A DNA stretch of 64,000 nucleotides from Frateuria_A sp051900535 (GTDB lineage Bacteria > Pseudomonadota > Gammaproteobacteria > Xanthomonadales > Rhodanobacteraceae): NCBI RefSeq assembly GCF_051900535.1, contig NZ_JBHZGI010000009.1, positions 1 through 64,000 on the forward strand, read 5' to 3'. The position numbers and the translations under genes are program-made. Below are positions 10,624 through 18,709 of this stretch, piece by piece (within the stretch, counting starts at the first letter, position 1; every line of letters begins with the position of its first letter). The notes under the pieces were generated by a model, which saw only the letters and a program-made list of their open reading frames with translations, did not search any database and had not been told where the DNA came from.

Positions 10624-11388
10624 TTGCACGTCGTACCGTTACCGGCGCTCGCCGACAATTACATCTGGCTGCTGCACGACGACGCCGGCCAGGCGATCGT
10701 GGTCGATCCCGGCGATGCCGCGCCCGTCGAGGCAGCCCTTGCCGGGCGAGCGCTGCAGTTGCGGGCGATCCTGCTGACCCATCACCACGGCGACCATGTC
10801 GCAGGCGCAAAGGCGTTGCGTGAGCGCCACGGCGCCACCGTCTACGCGCCGCGCGACGAGCGCATCGGCAGCGTCGACCAACGGGTGGGCGATGGCGATC
10901 TCGTCACCCTGGACCGGCCACAGGCGCGCTTCGAAGTGATCGAAGTTCCCGGCCACACCCGCAGCCATATCGCGTACGCAGGCGAAGGCCTGCTGTTCTG
11001 CGGCGACACCCTTTTCAGCCTCGGCTGCGGACGCCTGTTCGAAGGCACGCCGGCGCAGATGCTCGCCTCACTCGAACGATTGGCCGCACTGCCGGGGGAC
11101 CTCGAGGTCTGCTGCGGGCACGAGTACACCCAGGCCAACGGCCGCTTCGCACGGGAAGTCGATCCGACCAATTCCTTGCTGGCGGCGCGCTGCGACCAGG
11201 TCGCCGAGGCACGCGCGTTGGGCCGCCCCACCCTTCCCGTGCCCTTGGCCAGCGAACTGGCCTGCAATCCCTTCCTGCGCATCGACAGCGAACCGCTGAC
11301 CGAATGGGCAAGCCGGCAGCACGCCGCCGGCAGCCGGGTCGAACGCTTCGCCGCGCTGCGCGCCGCCAAGGATGTCTTCCAAGGATGA
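10624..11388 (+). CDS. gloB: Hydroxyacylglutathione hydrolase (glyoxalase II)
   Basis: 254 aa, standard length. The metallo-beta-lactamase metal motif THHHGDH gives His53, His55, Asp57 and His58, the same numbering as E. coli GloB. PGHTRSHIAY and FCGDTLFSLGCGRLFEG follow, and CCGHEYTQAN supplies the last metal histidine. It hydrolyses S-D-lactoylglutathione to D-lactate and glutathione, finishing methylglyoxal detoxification in the cytoplasm. The start is a TTG with GGAGA 6 bp upstream; no in-frame ATG would keep the N-terminal LPALADNYIWLL block. It overlaps mltD by an ATGA quartet. Confidence 0.96.
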   Translation: MHVVPLPALADNYIWLLHDDAGQAIVVDPGDAAPVEAALAGRALQLRAILLTHHHGDHVAGAKALRERHGATVYAPRDERIGSVDQRVGDGDLVTLDRPQARFEVIEVPGHTRSHIAYAGEGLLFCGDTLFSLGCGRLFEGTPAQMLASLERLAALPGDLEVCCGHEYTQANGRFAREVDPTNSLLAARCDQVAEARALGRPTLPVPLASELACNPFLRIDSEPLTEWASRQHAAGSRVERFAALRAAKDVFQG

Positions 11389-12635
11389 AACCCGTACTTC
11401 GCCCCTTGCCGCTCGTCGTGTCGCTGCTGCTCACCGCCTGCGCCATCGCGCCAGTTCCCCAGTCCACGACACCACGCGTGGAGGCGCCGCAGGCCCAGGT
11501 ACCCGATGTGGCCGCCGCGCCGGCGACGCCCCAGGCGCCGGTGACCACCACCAACGTATGGGAGCGCCTGCGCGGCAGCTTCGCGATGACCGATTGCTCG
11601 GCCGATCCGGCGATCGACACCTGGGCCCGTCGCTACACGCGCTCGCCCAAGCGCTTCGAGGCACAGATGCAGCGCATCCTGCCGCGGCTGGTCTACGTCG
11701 AGGAAAGCGCCATGCGCCACGGCGTACCGGGCGAGTTCGCGCTGCTGCCGTGGGTGGAGAGTCACTTCAACCCGGTCGCGCCGAACCGGAACCGCCCCGC
11801 GGGCATGTGGCAGATCATGCCGGCCACGGCGCGCCACATGGGCCTGAGCGTCGGCTCCAGCTACGACGGCCGCCTCGATCTGACCGAGTCAACCGACAAG
11901 GTGATGGCGCTGCTGAGCCATTATCACGACTACTTCCAGGACTGGCGTCTGGCTGACTACGCCTACAACGCCGGTCGCTACGGCATCGACCGCCTGGTCA
12001 ATCGCGAAGGCGCACCGCCGGCCGAGCCGGCGGTGCCCGCGTTGCCAGTACGCGCGGGCACCCGCGCGCACCTGGTCAAGCTGATGGCGATCGCCTGCGT
12101 CGTGCGCGAACCGGAGCGCTTCCACGTCACCCTGCCGACGCTGGACGAAGACGCGCAATTGGTTGCGCTCGAAGTGAACCGGCGGCTGCCCCTGAAAAGA
12201 GTGGCCCATCAGGCGGGCATGCCGCTGGAGGCCCTGAGCGTCATCAACGCCGGCTACCGCAACGGCATCATCGATACCCGCCACGGTGGCCGGGTGCTGC
12301 TACCGCGCCGGCACGCCGACCAGTTGCGCTCAGCGCTGCTGGCCCAGGCGGTCGCCGATCCGAACGAACGGGTCGCCAGCGTGAGCCCGGATCCCGTGCT
12401 GCCGGGCCTGGGCGACGACGATCCCCCGGCCACCCGCAAGGCCGAGCATATCCCGGGCTCGCCTGCCGCCGACGCCGCGGCCACGCCGGTCGTGCACGTG
12501 GTCCGCCGCGGCGACACGCTGTTCGACCTTGCTCGTCGCTACCACGTGCAGGTCGCGCAGTTGAAGCGCTGGAACCACCTGGGCGGAAGCGACATCCGCA
12601 TCGGGCAGAAACTCACCGTCAGCGCGTCCGACTGA
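11385..12635 (+). CDS. mltD: Membrane-bound lytic murein transglycosylase D
   Basis: 416 aa lipoprotein. The signal sequence ends in a lipobox (LLTAC, cysteine at about residue 19). The lytic transglycosylase domain (SLT family 1D, about residues 95-260) contains LLPWVESHFNP with catalytic Glu125, then AGMWQIMPATARHMGL and ADYAYNAGRYGI. One LysM peptidoglycan-binding domain closes the protein (HVVRRGDTLFDLARRYHVQ). E. coli MltD has two LysM repeats. It cleaves glycan strands with 1,6-anhydro formation at the periplasmic face of the outer membrane. The start codon overlaps the gloB stop; gloB-mltD adjacency is conserved in E. coli. Confidence 0.95.
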   Translation: MKPVLRPLPLVVSLLLTACAIAPVPQSTTPRVEAPQAQVPDVAAAPATPQAPVTTTNVWERLRGSFAMTDCSADPAIDTWARRYTRSPKRFEAQMQRILPRLVYVEESAMRHGVPGEFALLPWVESHFNPVAPNRNRPAGMWQIMPATARHMGLSVGSSYDGRLDLTESTDKVMALLSHYHDYFQDWRLADYAYNAGRYGIDRLVNREGAPPAEPAVPALPVRAGTRAHLVKLMAIACVVREPERFHVTLPTLDEDAQLVALEVNRRLPLKRVAHQAGMPLEALSVINAGYRNGIIDTRHGGRVLLPRRHADQLRSALLAQAVADPNERVASVSPDPVLPGLGDDDPPATRKAEHIPGSPAADAAATPVVHVVRRGDTLFDLARRYHVQVAQLKRWNHLGGSDIRIGQKLTVSASD

Positions 12636-12650
12636 CGGCGCCGGCCAGGA

Positions 12651-14591
12651 CTATCGGCGCAGCGCGTCGCGGCTCTGCCGCCAGTAGTCCTGCCAAGCCT
12701 GGAACATCAACACGTTCCACAGGTGTGTGTGCCATTTGCGCTCGCCCCCACCAAAGCGTTGCCACACCTGACCGATCGCCGCCGCGTCGAACACCCCGTC
12801 GGCGGCCAAGCGCCCGGGAGACAGCAGGTCGCCCGCCCAAGGCTTCAGGTCGCCGCGCAGCCACTCCGTCACCGGCGCCCCGAAGCCGCGCTTGCCGCGA
12901 TACACCATCGACGCGGGCAGGTAGCGCAGCAGCACCTTCTTGAGCAGGAACTTGCTCACGCCATCGCGCAACTTCATGTCCAGCGGCAGCGACCAGGCGA
13001 ACTCCGCCACGCGCCAATCCAGCAGCGGCGCACGCGCCTCCAGGCTCACCGCCATGCTGGTGCGATCGACCTTGCACAGCAGATCGTCCGGCAGGTAGCT
13101 GACGAAGTCGGCCAGCATCATCGCGTCCGCCGGCGTGCCGGCGCCATCGAGCGGATCGGCCTGGTGATAGAACGAGTCGAGCGCCCGCGCACCCGGCACC
13201 ACCGCGGCCGGATCGCGCCAGCGCGCCACGCGGTTGCGGTACACGTCACCGATACCACGGGCGCCCATCTCCGCCAGCAGCGCGGCCACGCCGCCGCTGC
13301 GCGAAGCTTCGCCTTGCCCGTGCGCGATGCGCGCCAGCGGACGGCGTAGCGCGGAAGGTATGCGCGAGAGCATCCCCCAGTTGCGCAAAGCACGCTGATA
13401 GCGGCTGTAGCCGAAGAACAGCTCGTCGCCGCCGTCACCCGACAGCGCCACAGTGACGCCGCCGCGCGCGAGCCTGGCGACCAGCGCGGTCGGCACCTGC
13501 GAGGCATCGGCGAACGGCTCGTCGAACATCGCCGGCAATTGCGGAACCACGCCCAGCGCGTCGGCGCCGCTGACGTAGAGCTCGGTGTGGTCGGTACGCA
13601 GGTGCTCGGCCACCTCGCGCGCCAGCGGCGCCTCGTCGTGGTGCGAGCCCTCGAAGCCGATGCTGAAGCTGTGCACCGGGCCAGTACTCTGCGCCTGCAT
13701 CATCGCGGTGACGATCGAGGAATCGGTGCCGCCGGAAAGGAACACGCCTACCGGCACGTCCGCGACCATGCGAAGCCCGACCGCGTCGCGCAGCAGCGTG
13801 TCCAGCTGTTCCTCTGCCTCGGCGGCGCTGCCCACGAAAGGCGTCGCCAGCGCGGCGCGCATTTGCTCGCGGGCATCCCAGAACGGACGCTGCGCGACGG
13901 CCGGTTGGTGCGCGGCGGCGCCGGCGGCGACGGCTGCGGCGTCCAGGCGCAGCAGGCGGCCCGGCATCAGCTTGAACGCCCGCTCGTGGATGCAGTGCGG
14001 CGCGGGGATGTAGTCCAGCCGCAGCAGCAGCGTCAACGCGTCGCGGTCGACGCCATTGTCGAATTCCGGATGGCGCCAGAGCGACTTCAGCTCCGAGCCG
14101 AACACCAGCGTGTCGCCGGCCCAGCCGTAGTAAAGCGGCTTCTTTCCCACGCGGTCGCGCGCCAGCCACAGGCAGCGCTCGCTGCGGTCCCAAAGCGCCA
14201 GCGCGAACATGCCGTTGCAGCGGCGCAGGCTTTCCTCCACGCCCCAGGCGACGAACGCCGCAAGCAGCACCTCGGTGTCGGAGTGACCACGAAAGCTCGC
14301 CCCGCGGGACTCCAGTTCGCGGCGTAGCTCGCCGAAGTTGTAGATCTCGCCGTTGTAGGCCAGCACGTAGCGGCCATCGGCCGACGCCATCGGCTGGTGT
14401 CCCAGCGGCGACAGGTCGATGATGCTCAACCGCTGGTGGGCCAGCGCGATGCCGACCGGCGCGTCCACCCAGGTGCCGCTGTCGTCCGGCCCGCGGTGCT
14501 GCAATGCCCCGCCCATCGCCCCGGCCAGCGCCGCGAGTTCTTGTTCCTGCCGCGCCGGCGAAGGCAGCAGCAGGCCCGCCAATCCACACAT
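12651..14591 (-). CDS. asnB: Asparagine synthase (glutamine-hydrolysing)
   Basis: 646 aa. Cys2 of MCGLAGLL is the glutaminase nucleophile once Met1 is removed, which fixes the start although the frame stays open upstream. The class II glutamine amidotransferase domain (about residues 2-215) has GALQHRGPDDSG and YNGEIYNF. The synthetase domain (about 240-640) has the ATP PP-loop LSGGTDSS (Ser286 onward) and ALSGDGGDELFFGYSRY. It transfers glutamine nitrogen to aspartate. Proteins of this length and style also occur in exopolysaccharide clusters, where they amidate sugars, but no polysaccharide genes surround it here. It converges on mltD with a 15-bp gap. Confidence 0.93.
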   Translation of the reverse strand: MCGLAGLLLPSPARQEQELAALAGAMGGALQHRGPDDSGTWVDAPVGIALAHQRLSIIDLSPLGHQPMASADGRYVLAYNGEIYNFGELRRELESRGASFRGHSDTEVLLAAFVAWGVEESLRRCNGMFALALWDRSERCLWLARDRVGKKPLYYGWAGDTLVFGSELKSLWRHPEFDNGVDRDALTLLLRLDYIPAPHCIHERAFKLMPGRLLRLDAAAVAAGAAAHQPAVAQRPFWDAREQMRAALATPFVGSAAEAEEQLDTLLRDAVGLRMVADVPVGVFLSGGTDSSIVTAMMQAQSTGPVHSFSIGFEGSHHDEAPLAREVAEHLRTDHTELYVSGADALGVVPQLPAMFDEPFADASQVPTALVARLARGGVTVALSGDGGDELFFGYSRYQRALRNWGMLSRIPSALRRPLARIAHGQGEASRSGGVAALLAEMGARGIGDVYRNRVARWRDPAAVVPGARALDSFYHQADPLDGAGTPADAMMLADFVSYLPDDLLCKVDRTSMAVSLEARAPLLDWRVAEFAWSLPLDMKLRDGVSKFLLKKVLLRYLPASMVYRGKRGFGAPVTEWLRGDLKPWAGDLLSPGRLAADGVFDAAAIGQVWQRFGGGERKWHTHLWNVLMFQAWQDYWRQSRDALRR

Positions 14592-14761
14592 GATTCCCGC
14601 TTCCCGACTGCAAACGGTTCTTATACCGCATCCATCCGCCAGCCCTGTAGCTGGCGATGCCCAACGTTCGAAAACCGGCGCGGGCAGTCCGAGTCTCCCT
14701 CGGAAAGCAGGCGGGTCGGTGATACAAAAGACGACCAGGCCCCACCGGAAGGAACACGCCC

Positions 14762-16075
14762 ATGCCATTGCCGCGCCTTCATCGCGCCCTTGCCGCGCTG
14801 CTCGGCGGCCTGCTGCTCGCCGGCGCCGCGAGCGCCGCGACGCCCAAGCCCGCCGACCACCCCTGGCTGCTCAAGGCCGACCGCGTGTTCGATGCCCGCA
14901 GCGAGCAGGCGCACGCGGGCTGGGTGGTGCTGGTGCAAGGCGACAGGATCGCGGCAGTCGGCCCGGCCTCGCAGGTGCCGCTGCCGCCCGGCACGCAGAC
15001 CATCGACCTGCCCGGCACCACCCTGCTGCCCGGCCTGATCGACGCGCACTCGCACATTTTCCTGCACCCGTACAACGAGACCCTGTGGAACGACCAGGTG
15101 CTCAAGGAAACCCTGTCCTACCGCACCATCGAAGCCGTGCAGCACGCGCACGACACGCTGATGGCCGGCTTCACCGCGCTCCGCGACCTGGGCACCGAGG
15201 GCGCCGGCTACGCGGACGTGGACGTCCAGCACGCCATCGACCAGGGCCTGATCCCCGGGCCGCATCTGTTCGTCGCCACGCGCGCCACCATCGCCAGCCA
15301 CTGCTACGGTCCTGGCCCGTCGGGTTTCAGAAGCGACCTGGACCTGCCGCAGGGCGGCATCCCGGTCAGCGGCGTCCCGCAGATGATCGACGCGGTGCGC
15401 GACCAGGCCGGCCACGGCGCCGACTGGATCAAGATCTACGCCGACTACCACTGCGGCAAGAGCCACGGCTCGGTACCGACCTTCAGCGAACAGGAACTGA
15501 AGGCCGGCGTCGACACCGCCCACTCGCTCGGCCTGCCGGTCTCGGTGCACTCGACCACGCCCGAGGGCATGCGTCGTGCGGTGCTTGCCGGCGTCGATAC
15601 CATCGAACACGGCTATGGCGGCACCCGCGAGGTGTTCGAGCTGATGAAGCAGCATGGCGTCGCCTACCTGCCCACGCTGGAAGCCGAGGCGGCCTACGCC
15701 CAGTACTTCCGCGGCTGGAAGCCCGGCCAGCCGCTAGACGCCGACATGCAGCAATCGGCCCGCGCCTTCAAGCTGGCCTTGGACGCCGGCGTCACCATCG
15801 GCAACGGCAGCGACGTGGGCGTATTCACCCACGGCGACAACTACAAGGAACTGGAATGGATGGTCCGCGACGGCATGCGCCCCGCCCAGGCCCTGCTCGC
15901 CGCCACCGCCGTGGACGCGAAGATCCTGCGCCAGCAGGACGAGTTCGGTCAGCTCAAGGCGGGCTTCCACGCCGACATCATCGCGGTGCGCGGTGACCCG
16001 ACGGCGGACATCAGCGCCCTGGCGCATGTGCCGTTCGTGATGCAAGACGGGGTCCTCTACAAGCGACCGGACTGA
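14762..16075 (+). CDS. Exported metal-dependent amidohydrolase (imidazolonepropionase/prolidase-like)
   Basis: 437 aa with a signal peptide (MPLPRLHRALAALLGGLLLAGAASA). The amidohydrolase superfamily motifs follow: LPGLIDAHSHIFLHP (metal His-x-His), DWIKIYADY with the probable carboxylated lysine, VSVHST, TIEHGYGG and NGSDVGVFTHGDN near the C-terminus. Such exported enzymes hydrolyse cyclic amides or C-terminal Xaa-Pro/Xaa-Arg dipeptides, so a peptidase role in the periplasm is likely; the exact substrate cannot be read. The gene is divergent from asnB and convergent with the TonB receptor gene, separated from the latter by a strong hairpin. Confidence 0.85.
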   Translation: MPLPRLHRALAALLGGLLLAGAASAATPKPADHPWLLKADRVFDARSEQAHAGWVVLVQGDRIAAVGPASQVPLPPGTQTIDLPGTTLLPGLIDAHSHIFLHPYNETLWNDQVLKETLSYRTIEAVQHAHDTLMAGFTALRDLGTEGAGYADVDVQHAIDQGLIPGPHLFVATRATIASHCYGPGPSGFRSDLDLPQGGIPVSGVPQMIDAVRDQAGHGADWIKIYADYHCGKSHGSVPTFSEQELKAGVDTAHSLGLPVSVHSTTPEGMRRAVLAGVDTIEHGYGGTREVFELMKQHGVAYLPTLEAEAAYAQYFRGWKPGQPLDADMQQSARAFKLALDAGVTIGNGSDVGVFTHGDNYKELEWMVRDGMRPAQALLAATAVDAKILRQQDEFGQLKAGFHADIIAVRGDPTADISALAHVPFVMQDGVLYKRPD

Positions 16076-16095
16076 CGCTTCCGCGCGGTGCCACG

Positions 16096-16124
16096 AAAAA
16101 AGCCCCGGACATGCCGGGGCTTTT
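16096..16124. terminator. Bidirectional intrinsic terminator
   Basis: AAAAGCCCCGG (16098-16108) pairs with CCGGGGCTTTT (16114-16124). T tracts lie on both sides: six on the minus strand, serving the TonB receptor gene, and four on the plus strand, serving the amidohydrolase gene. Confidence 0.88.
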
Positions 16125-16148
16125 GGGCTTTTTCGCAACAGCGGACGG

Positions 16149-18677
16149 CTAGAACTCCTGGCTGAACCTCACGCCAATCGTCCTGGGCTGGTTGGTGACG
16201 GTGTACACCTGCCCGTTGGGGTATTGCGGCACCACGTCGTGGGCGGCGCAGGTCGCCTCCGCGCACTCGGCGTACTTGTAGATCTGCGCGCGCTTGTCGA
16301 ACAGGTTGTTGACGTAGACGTCGAACGTCCAGCTGTCCTTGTGGAAACCGGCGGAGAGGTCGGCCGTGGTGTAGGCGGCGAGGTTGCCGAGCAGGCCGCC
16401 CTCGTACTGGCGCAGGTCCGCGCGGCGCTGGCCCACGTGCACGATGGCGGCCTGCAGGAAGGCTTCGTTCTCGCCCACGTCGAAGGTATAGCGGGCCTGC
16501 AGGTTGCCCTTGAATCGCGGCGTGACCGGCAGGCGCGAGCCTTCCGGAGCCTGCGGTCCATCCACCGCCTCGCCGGTGAGCGGGTTGATGGTGCCGGCGG
16601 GACAGTCGGTGATCGGATTGCCGGCCAGGTCGGTGAAGCCGCAGTAGTTCGCGGTGAGCTTGGCGTTGTAGAGCGCGAAGCCAGCGCTCAGCTCCAGGTT
16701 GTAGGTCGCCGCCCAGTTGAGCTCCGACTCCAGGCCGGTGATGCGCGCCTGGTTGGCGTTCTTGATCTCGGTGAGGCCGTTGGCGCCAAGGATGCTGAAC
16801 TGGAAATCCTTCCAGTCCTGCCGGAACACCGAGCCGTTGAAGGACAGCCGGTTGTCGAACCAGGTGCTCTTCCAGCCGATCTCGTAGTTGGTGAGGTAGT
16901 CCGACATGTACGGCGGCAGCGTGCCGCGGCGGTTGATGCCGCCCGGACGGAAGCCCTCGGACTTGGTCACGTACACCATCTTGGTCGGCGTGATGTTCCA
17001 GGTCAGGTTGAACTTGAACAGCGAGCCGGTCTCCTTCACCCGCTTGTCGAAGTCCAGGCACGGCGCGCCATGGTAGGGCTCGGGCGAGATGCAACCGGCC
17101 TGGCCATAGCTCGATCCAGGGAAGAACCCCGAGCTGAAGCCGAAGTAGCCGCCCAGGCTGTTGTTGGTGCGGAAGTAGCGCCCGCCGACCGTGCCGGTGA
17201 GGGTGTCGGGGATGAAGTCGTAGGAGAGCTCGCCGAACACCGCCTCGTCCTGGTCGACGCGGGTCTGCTTGGTCAGCCACAGCGTGTCGGGCCAGCCGGG
17301 GGTGTCGAGCGCGTCGGACAGGTTGTCGATCTTGTACTGCTGCTGGATGTCGTGGTGCTGCTGTTCCCAGAACAGGCCGGCGACCAGGCGCAGCCGATCG
17401 TCTGAAGGCGAGGCGATGCGCAGCTCGTGGCTGTCCCGGTTGTAGCGATCGCGCGCGTTGATGTACTGCGACGGATTGATCAGCGCGCCGCTGTTGTCGT
17501 AGATGTAAGCGCCATAGCCGGCCAGCGTGTCGTACCAGAACGAGTAGTCGCTGTAGTCGCTTTCCTCCTCCTGGCTGCGCTTCAGGTACGCGTAGGAGTA
17601 GGTCAGGTCGAAGTTGCCGATCTTGCCCTGCACCGTGAGCGCGGCCTGCCACCAGCGGTCGTCCGTGCGCTCGGGATACCAGTGGCTGACCGCCAGGTCG
17701 CCGATCGCCGGGTCGTAGGCAAAGTTGCCGTGGGCGATGGTCTGCTGGCCCATGACGGTGGGACTGATCGACCAGTCATCGTCAAGGTCGACCTTGAGCG
17801 CCGCGCGGGCGCCGTTGGTCGTTGCATCGTTATAGGCATTTTCGGCGCCGTAGGTGCAGTCGAGCGTCGGCGAGGGCGTGCAGTCCTTCGCGTTGCTGAC
17901 GCTGATGCCTGACACTGGATAGGTCCGCGTGCCCGTCCTGTTGTCGATGTAGCCGGCATCGTGCTCGTGCCAGCCGACCAGCCGGATGGCCGCGTTCTTC
18001 GCCAGCGGGATGTTGGCCATGCCTTCGCCGGTGTAACCGACGCCGCCGTTCTTTACCGTGCTCGTGCCCAGCGCGTAGCTGGCCGCGAAGCCACTGGGGT
18101 CGGGCTTGTTGGTGATGATGCGCAGGGCGCCCGCCTCGGCGCTGGCACCGTAGAGCGTGCCCTGTGGCCCGGCCAGCACCTCCACGCGCGCGATGTCGTA
18201 CATGTGGATGTCGAGCGGGCCCTGGATGGTCGTGACCGGCTCCTCGTCCAGGTAGACGCCCACGCTGGGCAACGAACCGGAGTGGTTGCCGTCGCCGCCG
18301 CTCGCCACCCCTCGCATGTACACGTGCGCGAAGCCCGGCCCGAAGCTTTCGTACGAAACGCTGGGCAGGTATTTGACGTAGTCGTCGAAGTCGCGCACAT
18401 GCAGTTGCTGCAGCTTTTCCTCGCCCAGCACCTGGATGCTGACGGGCACTTTCTGCAGGTCTTCGGTGCGCTTCTCGGCGGTGACGGTCACCTGCTTGAG
18501 CGTGGTGACCTTCCTGCTTTTCTGCGTGGCCGCGGGCGATGCCACGGGCTGAGCCGTGTCCTGGGCAAACGCCGGCACGGCGATGGCCAGGCAGATGGCC
18601 GCGGCCAGCGGCAGCCGTGCGGATGACGGGACGCCGGGCGATCTCCCCGGCTTCTTGCGGTTTGCTTGGCGGTACAT
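16149..18677 (-). CDS. TonB-dependent outer-membrane receptor
   Basis: 842 aa. A signal peptide (cleavage near PAFAQDT) is followed by a TonB-box-like TLKQVTVTAEKR and a plug domain (about residues 60-175) with VPVSIQVLGEEKL, PSVGVYLDEEP and EVLAGPQGTLYGASAEAGALRIIT. A 22-strand barrel ends in GVRFSQEF, with the terminal phenylalanine needed for barrel assembly. The style (plug with PQGTLYG, IITNKPDP) is that of the receptor group common in Xanthomonadales and sphingomonads for siderophores, carbohydrates or other organic ligands; the ligand is unknown. It begins 32 bp after a TPR-sulfotransferase gene on the same strand, so the two probably form an operon. The start has a GGGAGGGGAG ribosome site. 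Confidence 0.92.
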   Translation of the reverse strand: MYRQANRKKPGRSPGVPSSARLPLAAAICLAIAVPAFAQDTAQPVASPAATQKSRKVTTLKQVTVTAEKRTEDLQKVPVSIQVLGEEKLQQLHVRDFDDYVKYLPSVSYESFGPGFAHVYMRGVASGGDGNHSGSLPSVGVYLDEEPVTTIQGPLDIHMYDIARVEVLAGPQGTLYGASAEAGALRIITNKPDPSGFAASYALGTSTVKNGGVGYTGEGMANIPLAKNAAIRLVGWHEHDAGYIDNRTGTRTYPVSGISVSNAKDCTPSPTLDCTYGAENAYNDATTNGARAALKVDLDDDWSISPTVMGQQTIAHGNFAYDPAIGDLAVSHWYPERTDDRWWQAALTVQGKIGNFDLTYSYAYLKRSQEEESDYSDYSFWYDTLAGYGAYIYDNSGALINPSQYINARDRYNRDSHELRIASPSDDRLRLVAGLFWEQQHHDIQQQYKIDNLSDALDTPGWPDTLWLTKQTRVDQDEAVFGELSYDFIPDTLTGTVGGRYFRTNNSLGGYFGFSSGFFPGSSYGQAGCISPEPYHGAPCLDFDKRVKETGSLFKFNLTWNITPTKMVYVTKSEGFRPGGINRRGTLPPYMSDYLTNYEIGWKSTWFDNRLSFNGSVFRQDWKDFQFSILGANGLTEIKNANQARITGLESELNWAATYNLELSAGFALYNAKLTANYCGFTDLAGNPITDCPAGTINPLTGEAVDGPQAPEGSRLPVTPRFKGNLQARYTFDVGENEAFLQAAIVHVGQRRADLRQYEGGLLGNLAAYTTADLSAGFHKDSWTFDVYVNNLFDKRAQIYKYAECAEATCAAHDVVPQYPNGQVYTVTNQPRTIGVRFSQEF

Positions 18678-18709
18678 CGACTCCCCTCCCTTGAAGATGA
18701 CGATCAGGA